Origin: Piscinibacter gummiphilus | GTDB lineage: Bacteria; Pseudomonadota; Gammaproteobacteria; Burkholderiales; Burkholderiaceae_C | Length of the DNA: 64,000 nt | Reading direction: 5' to 3' | Assembly: GCF_002116905.1 (NCBI RefSeq) | Contig: NZ_CP015118.1 | Location: 558,001-622,000, forward strand | In this document: positions 15,811 through 23,299 of the stretch, one piece after another | Position numbering within the stretch: the stretch's first letter is position 1 | Layout of the letters: each line of letters begins with the position of its first letter | Position numbers and translations under genes: made by a program | Notes under the pieces: model-generated | What the model was told of the DNA's origin: nothing | Databases searched by the model: none | The model's input: the letters and a program-made list of their open reading frames with translations, nothing else

Positions 15811-17033
15811 GGCGAGTTCTCCCGGAAGGTGTCGAGCACCCGCTCCGTGTGGCGGGCGATCATCAGTTCCTCGTCGGTGGGGACGACGAAGGCCGCGCAG
15901 CGGCTGCCCGGTGCCGAGATGCGCGTGGTGCCGGCGCGGTTGGCGGCCTCGTCGAGCGTGGCGCCGAGCCAGGCGCAGCCGGCCACCACGCGGCGCCGCA
16001 CCTCGGCCGCATGTTCTCCGATCCCGGCCGTGAACACCAGCGCGTCGAGCCCGCCGAGCGCCGCGGCCAGCGAGCCGATCTCGCGCACGATGCGGTTCAC
16101 GAACAGGTCGATGGCCAGCCGCGCTCGCGGCGTGTCGCTGCCGAGCAGCACGCGCATGTCGGCGCTGAGGCCGGACACCCCGAGCAGGCCTGATTCGCGG
16201 TAGATCAGCCGCTCGATGGCGCGGGCGTCCAGGCCCCGTTCGTCCATCAGGTACAGCAGCACGCCGGGGTCGATCGTGCCACAGCGCGTGCCCATCACGA
16301 GGCCGTCGACCGCGGTGAAGCCCATCGTGGAGGCGACGCTGCGCCCGCCCGACATCGCACACAGGCTCGCGCCGTTGCCGAGGTGGGCGGCGATCACGCG
16401 GCCGGCGGCCCGTTCCGCGTCGATCCGCGGCAGCCGTGACGCGATGTACTCGTACGACAGGCCGTGGAAGCCGTAGCGGCGGATGCCCGCCTCGTGCAAC
16501 TCGAACGGCAGCGCGAACATCTGCGTGACCTCGTCGTTGTCGCGGTGGAAGGCCGTGTCGAAGCAGGCCACCTGCGGCACGTCGGGCAGCACCTCGCGCG
16601 CGAGGCGGATGGGGGCGAGGTTGTTCGGCTGGTGCAGCGGGGCCAGCGGCGTCAGGGCCTGCAGCGCGGCCAGCCGTTCGGGGGTGACGAGCACCGGTTC
16701 CGAGAAGCCGGTGCCACCGTGCACGACCCGGTGGCCGATGCCGGCGAGCGAGACGCCGGGCATCAACCCCTGCACGAACTCGATCACGTGGTGCAGCGCG
16801 GCGTCGTGGCCCAGCGCGGCGCCCGTGTCCCAGGCCTGTTCGCCGACCACCTCGCCCGAGGGAGAGCGCGCCGTGAAGCGGGGCGTTTCCCCGAGGCCGT
16901 CGATCAGGCCGCGCAGCACGGGCTCGGGTTCGCCCGGGCCGCGCCGGTACAGCGAAAACTTCAGGCTCGACGACCCCGCGTTGGCCACGGCGATGAGGTC
17001 GCCTTCGGGCGCATCCGGTGTGTCCATGTCCAT
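15807..17033 (-). CDS. ackA: Acetate (or propionate) kinase
   Basis: A 408-aa ASKHA-fold kinase that transfers phosphate between acetyl phosphate and ADP. Motifs in order: AVANAGSSSLKFSLY near the N-terminus, GHRVVHGG, FDTAFH, RRYGFHGLSYEY, AHLGNGASLCA, GTRCGTIDPG, VSGLSADMR, and FTAGIGEHAAEVR in the C-terminal domain. All the usual blocks are present. Two ATGs (17033, 17027) could start it. It lies 7 bp after the DUF3141 gene and its stop overlaps the next start. The phosphotransacetylase gene is divergent at the other end of the locus, so together they give acyl-CoA to acyl-phosphate to acid plus ATP. Confidence 0.94.
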   Translation of the reverse strand: MDMDTPDAPEGDLIAVANAGSSSLKFSLYRRGPGEPEPVLRGLIDGLGETPRFTARSPSGEVVGEQAWDTGAALGHDAALHHVIEFVQGLMPGVSLAGIGHRVVHGGTGFSEPVLVTPERLAALQALTPLAPLHQPNNLAPIRLAREVLPDVPQVACFDTAFHRDNDEVTQMFALPFELHEAGIRRYGFHGLSYEYIASRLPRIDAERAAGRVIAAHLGNGASLCAMSGGRSVASTMGFTAVDGLVMGTRCGTIDPGVLLYLMDERGLDARAIERLIYRESGLLGVSGLSADMRVLLGSDTPRARLAIDLFVNRIVREIGSLAAALGGLDALVFTAGIGEHAAEVRRRVVAGCAWLGATLDEAANRAGTTRISAPGSRCAAFVVPTDEELMIARHTERVLDTFRENSP

Positions 17034-17040
17034 GGTCCGA

Positions 17041-19308
17041 TCATGCCGAGGCTTTGCGGCGGGACTTCGGTGCCGGCAGCGACGGCGTGTCCGGTACACC
17101 GCCCACGGCCTGCGCGAGCGACATCGCGAGGGCGGCCACGCGGGCCGGGTCCACGCCGAGGCGCTCGCGCACCGCACGCGCCACGGGCGATGCCGGGTCG
17201 GCGAGGGTGGGCGCCATCATGAGCACGGCGGCGGCGAGCGCGACGGCCCGTTCGCGGTCGGAGGTGGAGGGCAGCAGCAGAGGCAGGGCGGCCAGGGCTT
17301 CGTCGCCCGCGAAGGTCATCACGAGCGCCTGGCGCTCGAGCAGGCCCTTCCAGTCGTCGGCGGACGGCTGCGCGGCGCGGTGGGCCCCCGGCGCCGAGGC
17401 CATCTCGCGGTGCGACTGGGCGATCAGCTGGCCGAGGCGCAGCGTGCGCCGTTCGATCACGCCCTGGCGCGACAGCCCGACCAGCACGAGCCGGCAGACG
17501 GCCTCGGCGAACCCGCCCTGGCCGGCGAGGCCGAGCGCGATGCGACGGGCCTCGGCTTCGGACGTCTCGGCCCGCGCGAGCGCGGCCTCCTCGTCGCTGG
17601 CGTGCGGCGGCAGCAGCGCCCCCAGCCCCTGCGGGCCGTAGGCGAAGGTGACCCAGCGGGTGGAGCTGTCGTCGCGCAGCCCGCCGATGCGGTTCAGGGC
17701 TTCGGTGATCCAGTCGGAGCCGAGGCGTTCCCAGGCGCGCCAGACGTTGTCGGGCGCCGCGGGCTGTCGGTCGGCCTCGGCGCGCCGGGCGGCCTCGCGC
17801 ACCCAGGGGGCGGCGGGGCTGAAGCTCGACAGTGCGAGGTGCTGCTGGCGCAGCGGGTGCAGCCAGCGCAGCGCGTCGCCGAGCGGGCGGCTGCCGACCG
17901 CCCGGACCCAGGGCTGCCACAGCGTGCGGTAGGCCGCCATGTTCGCCTCGGACAGCTGCGCGACGGTGCTGAACATCGCCTCGTCCTGGCGGCCGTCGGG
18001 GGCGAGCGCGCGGATGTCGTCGACGGTGCGGGGCTCGAACTGCACCGAGAACGCGCCGGGCTCGAGTTCGGCGAACGGGGCGTCCGGGTCCTTCGGCAAG
18101 ATGTTCATCTCGTACAGGCCCGGTGGCAAGCGTTCGACCAGGTCGAGTGTGTTGACGATCTGGTCATGTTCCTTGCGGGCCACCGCCCCGCCCACGAAGA
18201 TGCCCAGGTGGCCGATGGTGGGGTGCAGCATGTAGACGATGGTGCGGCCCGCGGCCACGAGCGCCTTCTCGCTGCCCCAGGCGTCGATGATCCAGTTGAG
18301 CGCCTGCTGTGGCGGCGTGATGTTGTCGCCCCAGGACGCGAAGATCACGATGGGCGACGTGATGTTTCGCAGGTCGATGGGCACCCCGTCGGCCACCACC
18401 TCGCCGCGCGCCAGGCGGTTGCCGACGAAGAGGTTCTCGACGATGGACTCGATCTCCTCGCCGGTCATGCGGAAGTAGCCGCCCCACCAGCGCTCGAACT
18501 CGAGGAAGCGTTCGCGCTCGGTGTCGACGTTGGCGTACAGGTGGTCGTACTTGCCCCACCAGGTGTTGCCGAGGTTGAGGTTCTCGAAGTTGCTGACGAG
18601 CCAGGCGCCGTCGAAGCGGTCGCCGGAGAGGTCGGCGGTGAAGGCCGACAGCCAGGCGCCGCCGAGCAGGCCGCCCGCGTACCGCATCGGGTTCTGCGCG
18701 GGGCTGCCACCCCAGTACGAGAGCGGGGCCCCGTTGAGGACGATGGGGCCCATGATGTCGGGCCGAACGGACGCGAGGCCGGCCACGGCCCAGCCCGCCT
18801 GGCAGTTGCCGATCACGGCGGGCTTGCCGGGGCACTTCGGGTGTCGTTCGCGCACGTGTTCGATGAAGGCCGCCTCGGCACGCGCGACGTCGATGAGCGT
18901 CTGCCCGTCGACCGGTTCGGGCGCGAAGGTCACGAAGTACACGGCGTGGCCCGCCTTCAGTGCGACGCCCACCTCGGAGTCGGGCTTGAAGCCGCCGATG
19001 CCGGGGCCGTGGCCCGCCCGAGGGTCGATGATGACGATGGGCCGCCTCGTGGGGTCGATCACCGCGCCCTGCGGCGGCACGATGCGCAGCAGCGCGTAGT
19101 TGCAGGGAGCGGGCAGCGACCGGCCGTCGACCAGCAGCTCGTGCTCGAACTGCAGCAGCGGCGGTTTCCCGGCGATGAGGTGGGCGAGGAAGATGTCCCC
19201 GCGTTCGCGCAGCACGTCGAGGGTCAGCGCGCTGCGCTGCCACGTGTCGGTGACGTAGGCGGCGGTGTCCCGCTGCAGCCGGGAGAGGAAGTCGGGAGCG
19301 GAGATCAC
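17041..19308 (-). CDS. DUF3141 protein, PhaC-like alpha/beta hydrolase
   Basis: A protein of about 755 aa with an N-terminal alpha/beta-hydrolase domain related to polyhydroxyalkanoate synthase. The nucleophile elbow is GNCQAG (167-172), with cysteine (C169) in place of serine, as in PhaC enzymes; other hydrolase segments are IVIIDPRAGHGPG and PIVIFASWGDNITPP, with HPTIGHLGIF carrying the probable histidine. The second half is helical and of unknown function. GTG 19308 is preferred because AAAGGGG lies 10 nt upstream and a good promoter for the opposite gene would otherwise fall in the coding region; ATG 19365 would give 774 aa. DUF3141-pta-ackA linkage recurs in proteobacteria. Confidence 0.85.
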   Translation of the reverse strand: MISAPDFLSRLQRDTAAYVTDTWQRSALTLDVLRERGDIFLAHLIAGKPPLLQFEHELLVDGRSLPAPCNYALLRIVPPQGAVIDPTRRPIVIIDPRAGHGPGIGGFKPDSEVGVALKAGHAVYFVTFAPEPVDGQTLIDVARAEAAFIEHVRERHPKCPGKPAVIGNCQAGWAVAGLASVRPDIMGPIVLNGAPLSYWGGSPAQNPMRYAGGLLGGAWLSAFTADLSGDRFDGAWLVSNFENLNLGNTWWGKYDHLYANVDTERERFLEFERWWGGYFRMTGEEIESIVENLFVGNRLARGEVVADGVPIDLRNITSPIVIFASWGDNITPPQQALNWIIDAWGSEKALVAAGRTIVYMLHPTIGHLGIFVGGAVARKEHDQIVNTLDLVERLPPGLYEMNILPKDPDAPFAELEPGAFSVQFEPRTVDDIRALAPDGRQDEAMFSTVAQLSEANMAAYRTLWQPWVRAVGSRPLGDALRWLHPLRQQHLALSSFSPAAPWVREAARRAEADRQPAAPDNVWRAWERLGSDWITEALNRIGGLRDDSSTRWVTFAYGPQGLGALLPPHASDEEAALARAETSEAEARRIALGLAGQGGFAEAVCRLVLVGLSRQGVIERRTLRLGQLIAQSHREMASAPGAHRAAQPSADDWKGLLERQALVMTFAGDEALAALPLLLPSTSDRERAVALAAAVLMMAPTLADPASPVARAVRERLGVDPARVAALAMSLAQAVGGVPDTPSLPAPKSRRKASA

Positions 19309-19323
19309 GATCGACGAGCCCCT

Positions 19324-19353
19324 TTGCCAGTGTTGGAACGGCCGTGGTATGTT
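19324..19353 (+). promoter_or_regulatory. Predicted sigma-70 promoter for the phosphotransacetylase gene
   Basis: TTGCCA (19324-19329), an 18-bp spacer and TATGTT (19348-19353) point toward the phosphotransacetylase gene about 85 bp downstream. The element lies in the divergent region shared with the DUF3141 gene. Prediction from sequence only. Confidence 0.45.
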
Positions 19354-19440
19354 GCGTTGCAGCATGCCTGAATCCCGGCTTCCGGCCCGTGACAACCCCC
19401 GCGCTTCGTCAGGTATTGGCGAGGCGCCCTGGAGCGTTCG

Positions 19441-20394
19441 ATGTCCCTTCCGACCACCGCGCCGCACCCCCACTACGACCGCCTGATCGCCGCCGCGCGC
19501 GAGCGTCCGCCGCTGCGGGTCGCCGTGGTGCACCCGGTGAACGACGTGGCCATCGCCGCCGCCATCGAGTCCGAACGCATGGGCCTGACGGTGCCGGTGC
19601 TCGTCGGCCCGAAGGCCCGCATCGAGGCCGCGATGGCCGAGGCGGGGCTGGAAGCGGGGCGGCTCGCCATCGTCGACGCGCCGCACAGCCACGCGGCGGC
19701 CGAAACCGCGGTGGCGATGGCCCTCAAGGGTGAGGTCGACGCGCTGATGAAGGGCAGCCTGCACACCGACGAGCTGATGGGCGCGGTGGTGCGCCGCGAG
19801 GGCGGGCTGCGCACGTCACGCCGCATCAGCCACTGTTTCGTGATGGACGTGCCGGGCCACGCGCAGCCGCTGATCATCTCCGACGCGGCCATCAACATCG
19901 CCCCCACGCTCGAGGAGAAGGTCGACATCGTCCAGAACGCCATCGACCTCGCGCATGCGCTGCACCTGCCGGAAGTGCGCGTGGCCATCCTGTCGTCGAT
20001 GGAGGTCGTGAATCCGAAGGTGCCGTCGACGCTCGACGCCGCGGCGCTGTGCAAGATGGCCGACCGCGGGCAGATCACCGGTGCCGTGCTCGACGGGCCG
20101 CTGGCGATGGACAACGCGATCGACGCCGAGGCCGCGCGCATCAAGGGCATCGTGTCGCCGGTGGCCGGGCGGGCCGACGTGCTGATCGTGCCGGACCTCG
20201 ACGCCGGCAACATGCTCGCCAAGAGCCTGACCTTCCTCGCGGGGGCCTATGCCGCGGGCATCGTGCTCGGCGCGAAGGTGCCCGTGATCCTGACGAGCCG
20301 GGCCGATTCGGAGGCGGCGCGGCTCGCCTCCTGCGCGGTGGCCTCGATGCTGGCGCTGGCCGCGCGCGACCAGCGCATCAAGGCGGTGGGCTGA
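19441..20394 (+). CDS. Phosphate acetyl/butyryltransferase-family enzyme
   Basis: A 317-aa single-domain enzyme of the PTA/PTB superfamily, transferring an acyl group between CoA and phosphate. Seen: VAVVHPVNDVAIAAAIESERMGL, EVDALMKGSLHTDELMGAVV, DGPLAMDNAIDAEAARIKGIVSPVAGRADVLIVPDLDAGNMLAK and a conserved C-terminal helix. Homologues in DUF3141-ackA loci are often named bifunctional enoyl-CoA hydratase/phosphate acetyltransferase; here I see no N-terminal MaoC hydratase domain, only the transferase. Acetyl versus butyryl specificity cannot be decided. ATG 19441 is divergent from DUF3141, and the 3' end is 1 bp from the convergent OYE gene. Confidence 0.88.
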   Translation: MSLPTTAPHPHYDRLIAAARERPPLRVAVVHPVNDVAIAAAIESERMGLTVPVLVGPKARIEAAMAEAGLEAGRLAIVDAPHSHAAAETAVAMALKGEVDALMKGSLHTDELMGAVVRREGGLRTSRRISHCFVMDVPGHAQPLIISDAAINIAPTLEEKVDIVQNAIDLAHALHLPEVRVAILSSMEVVNPKVPSTLDAAALCKMADRGQITGAVLDGPLAMDNAIDAEAARIKGIVSPVAGRADVLIVPDLDAGNMLAKSLTFLAGAYAAGIVLGAKVPVILTSRADSEAARLASCAVASMLALAARDQRIKAVG

Positions 20395-20395
20395 C

Positions 20396-21493
20396 TCAGG
20401 CCTCGAAGAGGTCCTTGACCTCGCGCGGCTGCGAGCGCCAGAACTGCGGCGGGGCCTGCACCCGGGCGCCCAGTTCGGCAGCCGCGTGCCACGGCCAGCG
20501 GGTGTCGTAGAGCACCGCCCGCGCGATTCCGATGGCATCGGCGTGGCCCTCGGCCAGCACGGCTTCGGCCTGGGCCGGCGTGGTGATCAGGCCCACGGCG
20601 ATGGTGGGCAGGCCCGACGCCTCCTTCACGCGCCGGGCGTGAGGCACCTGGTAGCCCGGGGCGAGCGGGATGGCCTGTGCGGTGGACACGCCCCCGCTCG
20701 ACACATGGATGGCCGCGCAGCCGCGGGCCTTCAGCGCCTGCGAGATCGCGACGGTGCCGTCGAGGTCCCAGCCGCCGTCGACCCAGTCGGTGGCGGACAG
20801 GCGCACCCACACGGGGCGGTCGGCCGGGAAAGCCTCGCGCACCGCGTCGAACACCTCGAGCGGGAAGCGCATGCGGTTCTCGAGCGAGCCGCCGTATGCG
20901 TCGGTGCGCTGGTTGGCGAGCGGCGACAGGAACTGGTGCAGCAGGTAGCCGTGCGCGGCGTGCACCTCGATGCCTTCGAAGCCGAGCCGCGCGGCGCGGC
21001 GGGCGGCCTGGGCGAAGCCGTCGCGCACGCGCTGCAGGCCGGCGGCGTCGAGCGCGACCGGCGGGGTGTCGGTGGCGGCATGGGGCACCGCCGAGGCGCC
21101 CACCGTCTGCCAGCCGCCGGGCTCGCCCGGGTGCACCTGTGCGCCACCTTCCCACGGCCGGCGGGTCGAGGCCTTGCGGCCGGCGTGGGCCAGCTGGATC
21201 GCGAGCGGCATCTTCGAATGCGCCCGCACGCCGGCGATCACGCGGGCCAGCGCCGCTTCGTTGTCGTCGTTCCACAGGCCCAGGTCGGCGCCCGAGATGC
21301 GGCCCTCCGGCACGACGGCCGTGGCCTCGAGGATCAGCAGGCCGGCGCCCGAGTGGGAGAGGGTGCCGAGGTGCATCAGGTGCCAGTTCGTGGCGTTGCC
21401 GTCCACGGCCGAGTACTGGCACATGGGGGCGATGACGATGCGGTTGGGGAGTGCGAGGGGGCCGATCTGCAGCGGCGTGAAGAGGTGCGACAT
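20396..21493 (-). CDS. NADH:flavin oxidoreductase, old yellow enzyme family (YqjM-like)
   Basis: A 365-aa FMN TIM-barrel ene-reductase. The thermophilic-like OYE signature is visible: C25 and Y27 in APMCQYSA near the FMN, QLAHAGRKAS, and the substrate-binding pair H178/H181 followed by Y183 in HAAHGYL. HQFLSPLANQRTDAYGGSLENRMRF is the strongly conserved core, and ARAVLYDTRWPWHAA ends the domain. Such enzymes reduce activated C=C bonds with NAD(P)H; the physiological substrate is unknown. ATG 21493. The gene is monocistronic and convergent with the phosphotransacetylase gene. Confidence 0.93.
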   Translation of the reverse strand: MSHLFTPLQIGPLALPNRIVIAPMCQYSAVDGNATNWHLMHLGTLSHSGAGLLILEATAVVPEGRISGADLGLWNDDNEAALARVIAGVRAHSKMPLAIQLAHAGRKASTRRPWEGGAQVHPGEPGGWQTVGASAVPHAATDTPPVALDAAGLQRVRDGFAQAARRAARLGFEGIEVHAAHGYLLHQFLSPLANQRTDAYGGSLENRMRFPLEVFDAVREAFPADRPVWVRLSATDWVDGGWDLDGTVAISQALKARGCAAIHVSSGGVSTAQAIPLAPGYQVPHARRVKEASGLPTIAVGLITTPAQAEAVLAEGHADAIGIARAVLYDTRWPWHAAAELGARVQAPPQFWRSQPREVKDLFEA

Positions 21494-21667
21494 GGGGCAG
21501 GGGAGAGAGGTCGGATGGAGCGCACTGTGCCCGGCGGGCAGAGGCCGTGCACGGCCGGGGCTTCTCGTCGCGCCGGCCTCGTTGGGCGATGGGCGCCCGC
21601 CGGTCAGGCCCGTGTCATGGAGCTGCCCCTAAGATCGCCCGGACGCTGCCTGAATGACAAAAACACC

Positions 21668-22333
21668 GTGAACGCCCATTCATCTTCCCGCTACACCGCC
21701 GCCATCGTCGACCTCGACGGCACGATGGTCGACACCCTCGGCGACTTCCAGGTCGCGCTGAACGCCGCGATGGCCGACCTCGGGCTCGACCGCGTCGGAC
21801 GCGAGTTCATCGAACACACCGTCGGCAAGGGCTCGGAGCACCTCGTGCGCCAGACGCTCGCCGCCGTGGGAGCGTCGGAGAGCCGTTTCGCCGAGGCCTT
21901 CGACCGCTACCAGCACCACTACGACCGCATCAACGGCAAGTACGCCGACGTGTACGACGGGGTGATCGAGGGCCTCGTGCGGCTGCAGGCGGCCGGGCTC
22001 GCGCTCGCGTGCCTGACGAACAAGCCGGTGGCCTTCGCGAAGGCGTTGCTCGAGATGAAGGGGCTGGCGCCGTTCTTCTCGATGGTGTCGGGCGGGGACA
22101 GCTTCGAGCGCAAGAAGCCCGATCCGCTGCCGGTGGTGCGCACCTGCGAGGCGCTGGGCAGCGAGCCCTCACGCACGCTGGTGGTGGGAGACTCGGTGAA
22201 CGACGCCACTGCCGCGCGGGCGGCGGGGTGTCCCGTGGTGCTGGTGCGCTATGGCTACAACCACGGCCAGCCGGTGGCCGAGGTGGACTGCGACGGGACG
22301 GTCGACCGGCTGGACGCGATCGATCTCCACTGA
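21668..22333 (+). CDS. gph: Phosphoglycolate phosphatase (HAD superfamily)
   Basis: A 221-aa HAD phosphatase that dephosphorylates 2-phosphoglycolate from DNA repair or oxygenation reactions. Motif I is DLDGT with D15 as nucleophile and D17 as acid/base; motif II is LTNKP; motif III KKPDPLP; motif IV GDSVNDATAARAAG. No ATG occurs just before motif I, so GTG 21668 is chosen, with only a poor SD; ATG 21617 would add 17 residues. In related bacteria gph often precedes trpE. Here a chalcone-isomerase-like gene on the other strand separates them, so co-transcription with trpE is unlikely. Confidence 0.9.
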   Translation: MNAHSSSRYTAAIVDLDGTMVDTLGDFQVALNAAMADLGLDRVGREFIEHTVGKGSEHLVRQTLAAVGASESRFAEAFDRYQHHYDRINGKYADVYDGVIEGLVRLQAAGLALACLTNKPVAFAKALLEMKGLAPFFSMVSGGDSFERKKPDPLPVVRTCEALGSEPSRTLVVGDSVNDATAARAAGCPVVLVRYGYNHGQPVAEVDCDGTVDRLDAIDLH

Positions 22334-22341
22334 ACGCCGGG

Positions 22342-22926
22342 TCAGTCGAGGTGGCCGAGCAGGCCTTCCTTAAGCAGCGTGTCGGCCGGGGACTTGCCGA
22401 GCCAGATCTTCAGCAGCGCCGAGTAGAACTCGGGTTCCTTGATGGGCTGGCCGGCCTGCTTGCCGTTGACCGAGATCACGGTGCCGGTGCCGGGCACCCA
22501 GTCGGCGGTGAAGTACTCGCCGGGGGACAGCTTCTTGTACTGGAAGAAGATGTCGCTCATGGTCAGCACGCCGGCCACCGACTTCGAGAACTCTTCGCGC
22601 GGAGCGTTGTCTTCCATGCCGCGGGCGAACAGCTTGCCCAGTTCGGCCGCGTTGATCTCGCGCAGCATCACGATGTGCATGCGCTTGGCGCCCGGCTGGG
22701 CGATCACGGCTTCGGGGGTGGTGGCCTTCGCGGGCAGGTACAGCGCCGCGGTGTAGACCTTGAAGATGGCCTTGGAGCGCAGGCCGGCGCCGTTGAGCAC
22801 CAGCTTCGAGGTGCCCACCTGGGTGGAGTCCTCGTACTTGACGCCGGCCACGGTGACAGGCGCGGCCAGGGCGGCGAGGGGCTGGGCCAGGACCAGGCTG
22901 GCGGCGAGGAGGATGCGACGGATCAC
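22342..22926 (-). CDS. Chalcone isomerase-like periplasmic protein
   Basis: A 194-aa exported protein. A Sec signal peptide (IRRILLAASLVLAQPLAALAAP) is followed by a chalcone-isomerase-like domain: VAGVKYEDSTQVGTSKLVLNGAG, FKVYTAALYLP, HIVMLREINAAELGK and GTVISVNGKQAGQPI. Bacterial members are not flavonoid enzymes as far as known and have no defined role. The start is GTG 22926, with GGAAG upstream. The gene is convergent with gph (8-bp gap) and divergent from the trp leader region. Confidence 0.85.
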   Translation of the reverse strand: MIRRILLAASLVLAQPLAALAAPVTVAGVKYEDSTQVGTSKLVLNGAGLRSKAIFKVYTAALYLPAKATTPEAVIAQPGAKRMHIVMLREINAAELGKLFARGMEDNAPREEFSKSVAGVLTMSDIFFQYKKLSPGEYFTADWVPGTGTVISVNGKQAGQPIKEPEFYSALLKIWLGKSPADTLLKEGLLGHLD

Positions 22927-23053
22927 GGGTGGGCTTCCATCAGGTTGTCTAACGGGTCGATCGGGCTCCGGCCCGCCCGGCCCGGATACGCTTTTGATTG
23001 TGACAGCGGCTGTCCTGAATCGGTCCCCCCGGATTCGTGGGGCAGTTCCCGTT

Positions 23054-23084
23054 TTGGCCCGCCGCGTGCAGGGCCTGCTACACT
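23054..23084 (+). promoter_or_regulatory. Predicted extended -10 promoter of the trp operon
   Basis: TGCTACACT (23076-23084) is an extended -10 element. The best -35, TTGGCC (23054-23059), is weak with a 19-bp spacer. The expected start of transcription is at or beside 23091, the A of the leader peptide ATG, which would make the leader messenger leaderless. Prediction from sequence. Confidence 0.5.
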
Positions 23085-23090
23085 TTTCCG

Positions 23091-23171
23091 ATGTTCATCG
23101 CGCGCAAACAAACCAAAGGGTCGCACGACCGGGGAGCCTGGCCCTGGCGGGGCCGGACCACGTTGGTTTGA
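23091..23171 (+). CDS. trpL: trp operon leader peptide
   Basis: A 26-codon frame from ATG 23091 to TGA 23171, 128 bp before trpE. Residues 16-20 are AWPWR: two tryptophan codons (TGG at 23139-23141 and 23145-23147) separated by one proline codon, the hallmark of a tryptophan attenuation leader. There is no SD; the ATG lies 6 nt after a TACACT -10 box, so leaderless translation is likely, as described for trpL of some alphaproteobacteria. Just after the first Trp codon begins a hairpin (23140-23144/23150-23154) that a stalled ribosome would disrupt. Translation has not been shown. Confidence 0.72.
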   Translation: MFIARKQTKGSHDRGAWPWRGRTTLV

Positions 23172-23294
23172 ATTTGCCGCGGGCGCAGTCTTCCTCTGCC
23201 CTCCGGCGCCGTGGGCAGGCCCGATGCGGCCCGCCTTGCCAAATCGTTCACACGCGGGCGCACCCATGCCGCCCGCCGGGCCGTGGAGGGCCCT
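23140..23294 (+). promoter_or_regulatory. Candidate trp attenuator region
   Basis: Several mutually exclusive GC-rich hairpins can form: 23140-23144/23150-23154 over the second Trp codon; CTGCCC/GGGCAG (23196-23201/23213-23218) with a self-complementary CGGCGCCG loop; GGCAGG pairing further down with the CCTTGCC segment near 23234; and GCGGGCG/CGCCCGC around 23254-23276. Close to trpE, GGGCC/GGCCC places the trpE GGAGG in a hairpin loop. None is followed by a T-run, so control might act through Rho or through masking the trpE ribosome site rather than by a classical terminator. Inference from pairing only. Confidence 0.5.
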
Positions 23295-23299
23295 GATCC

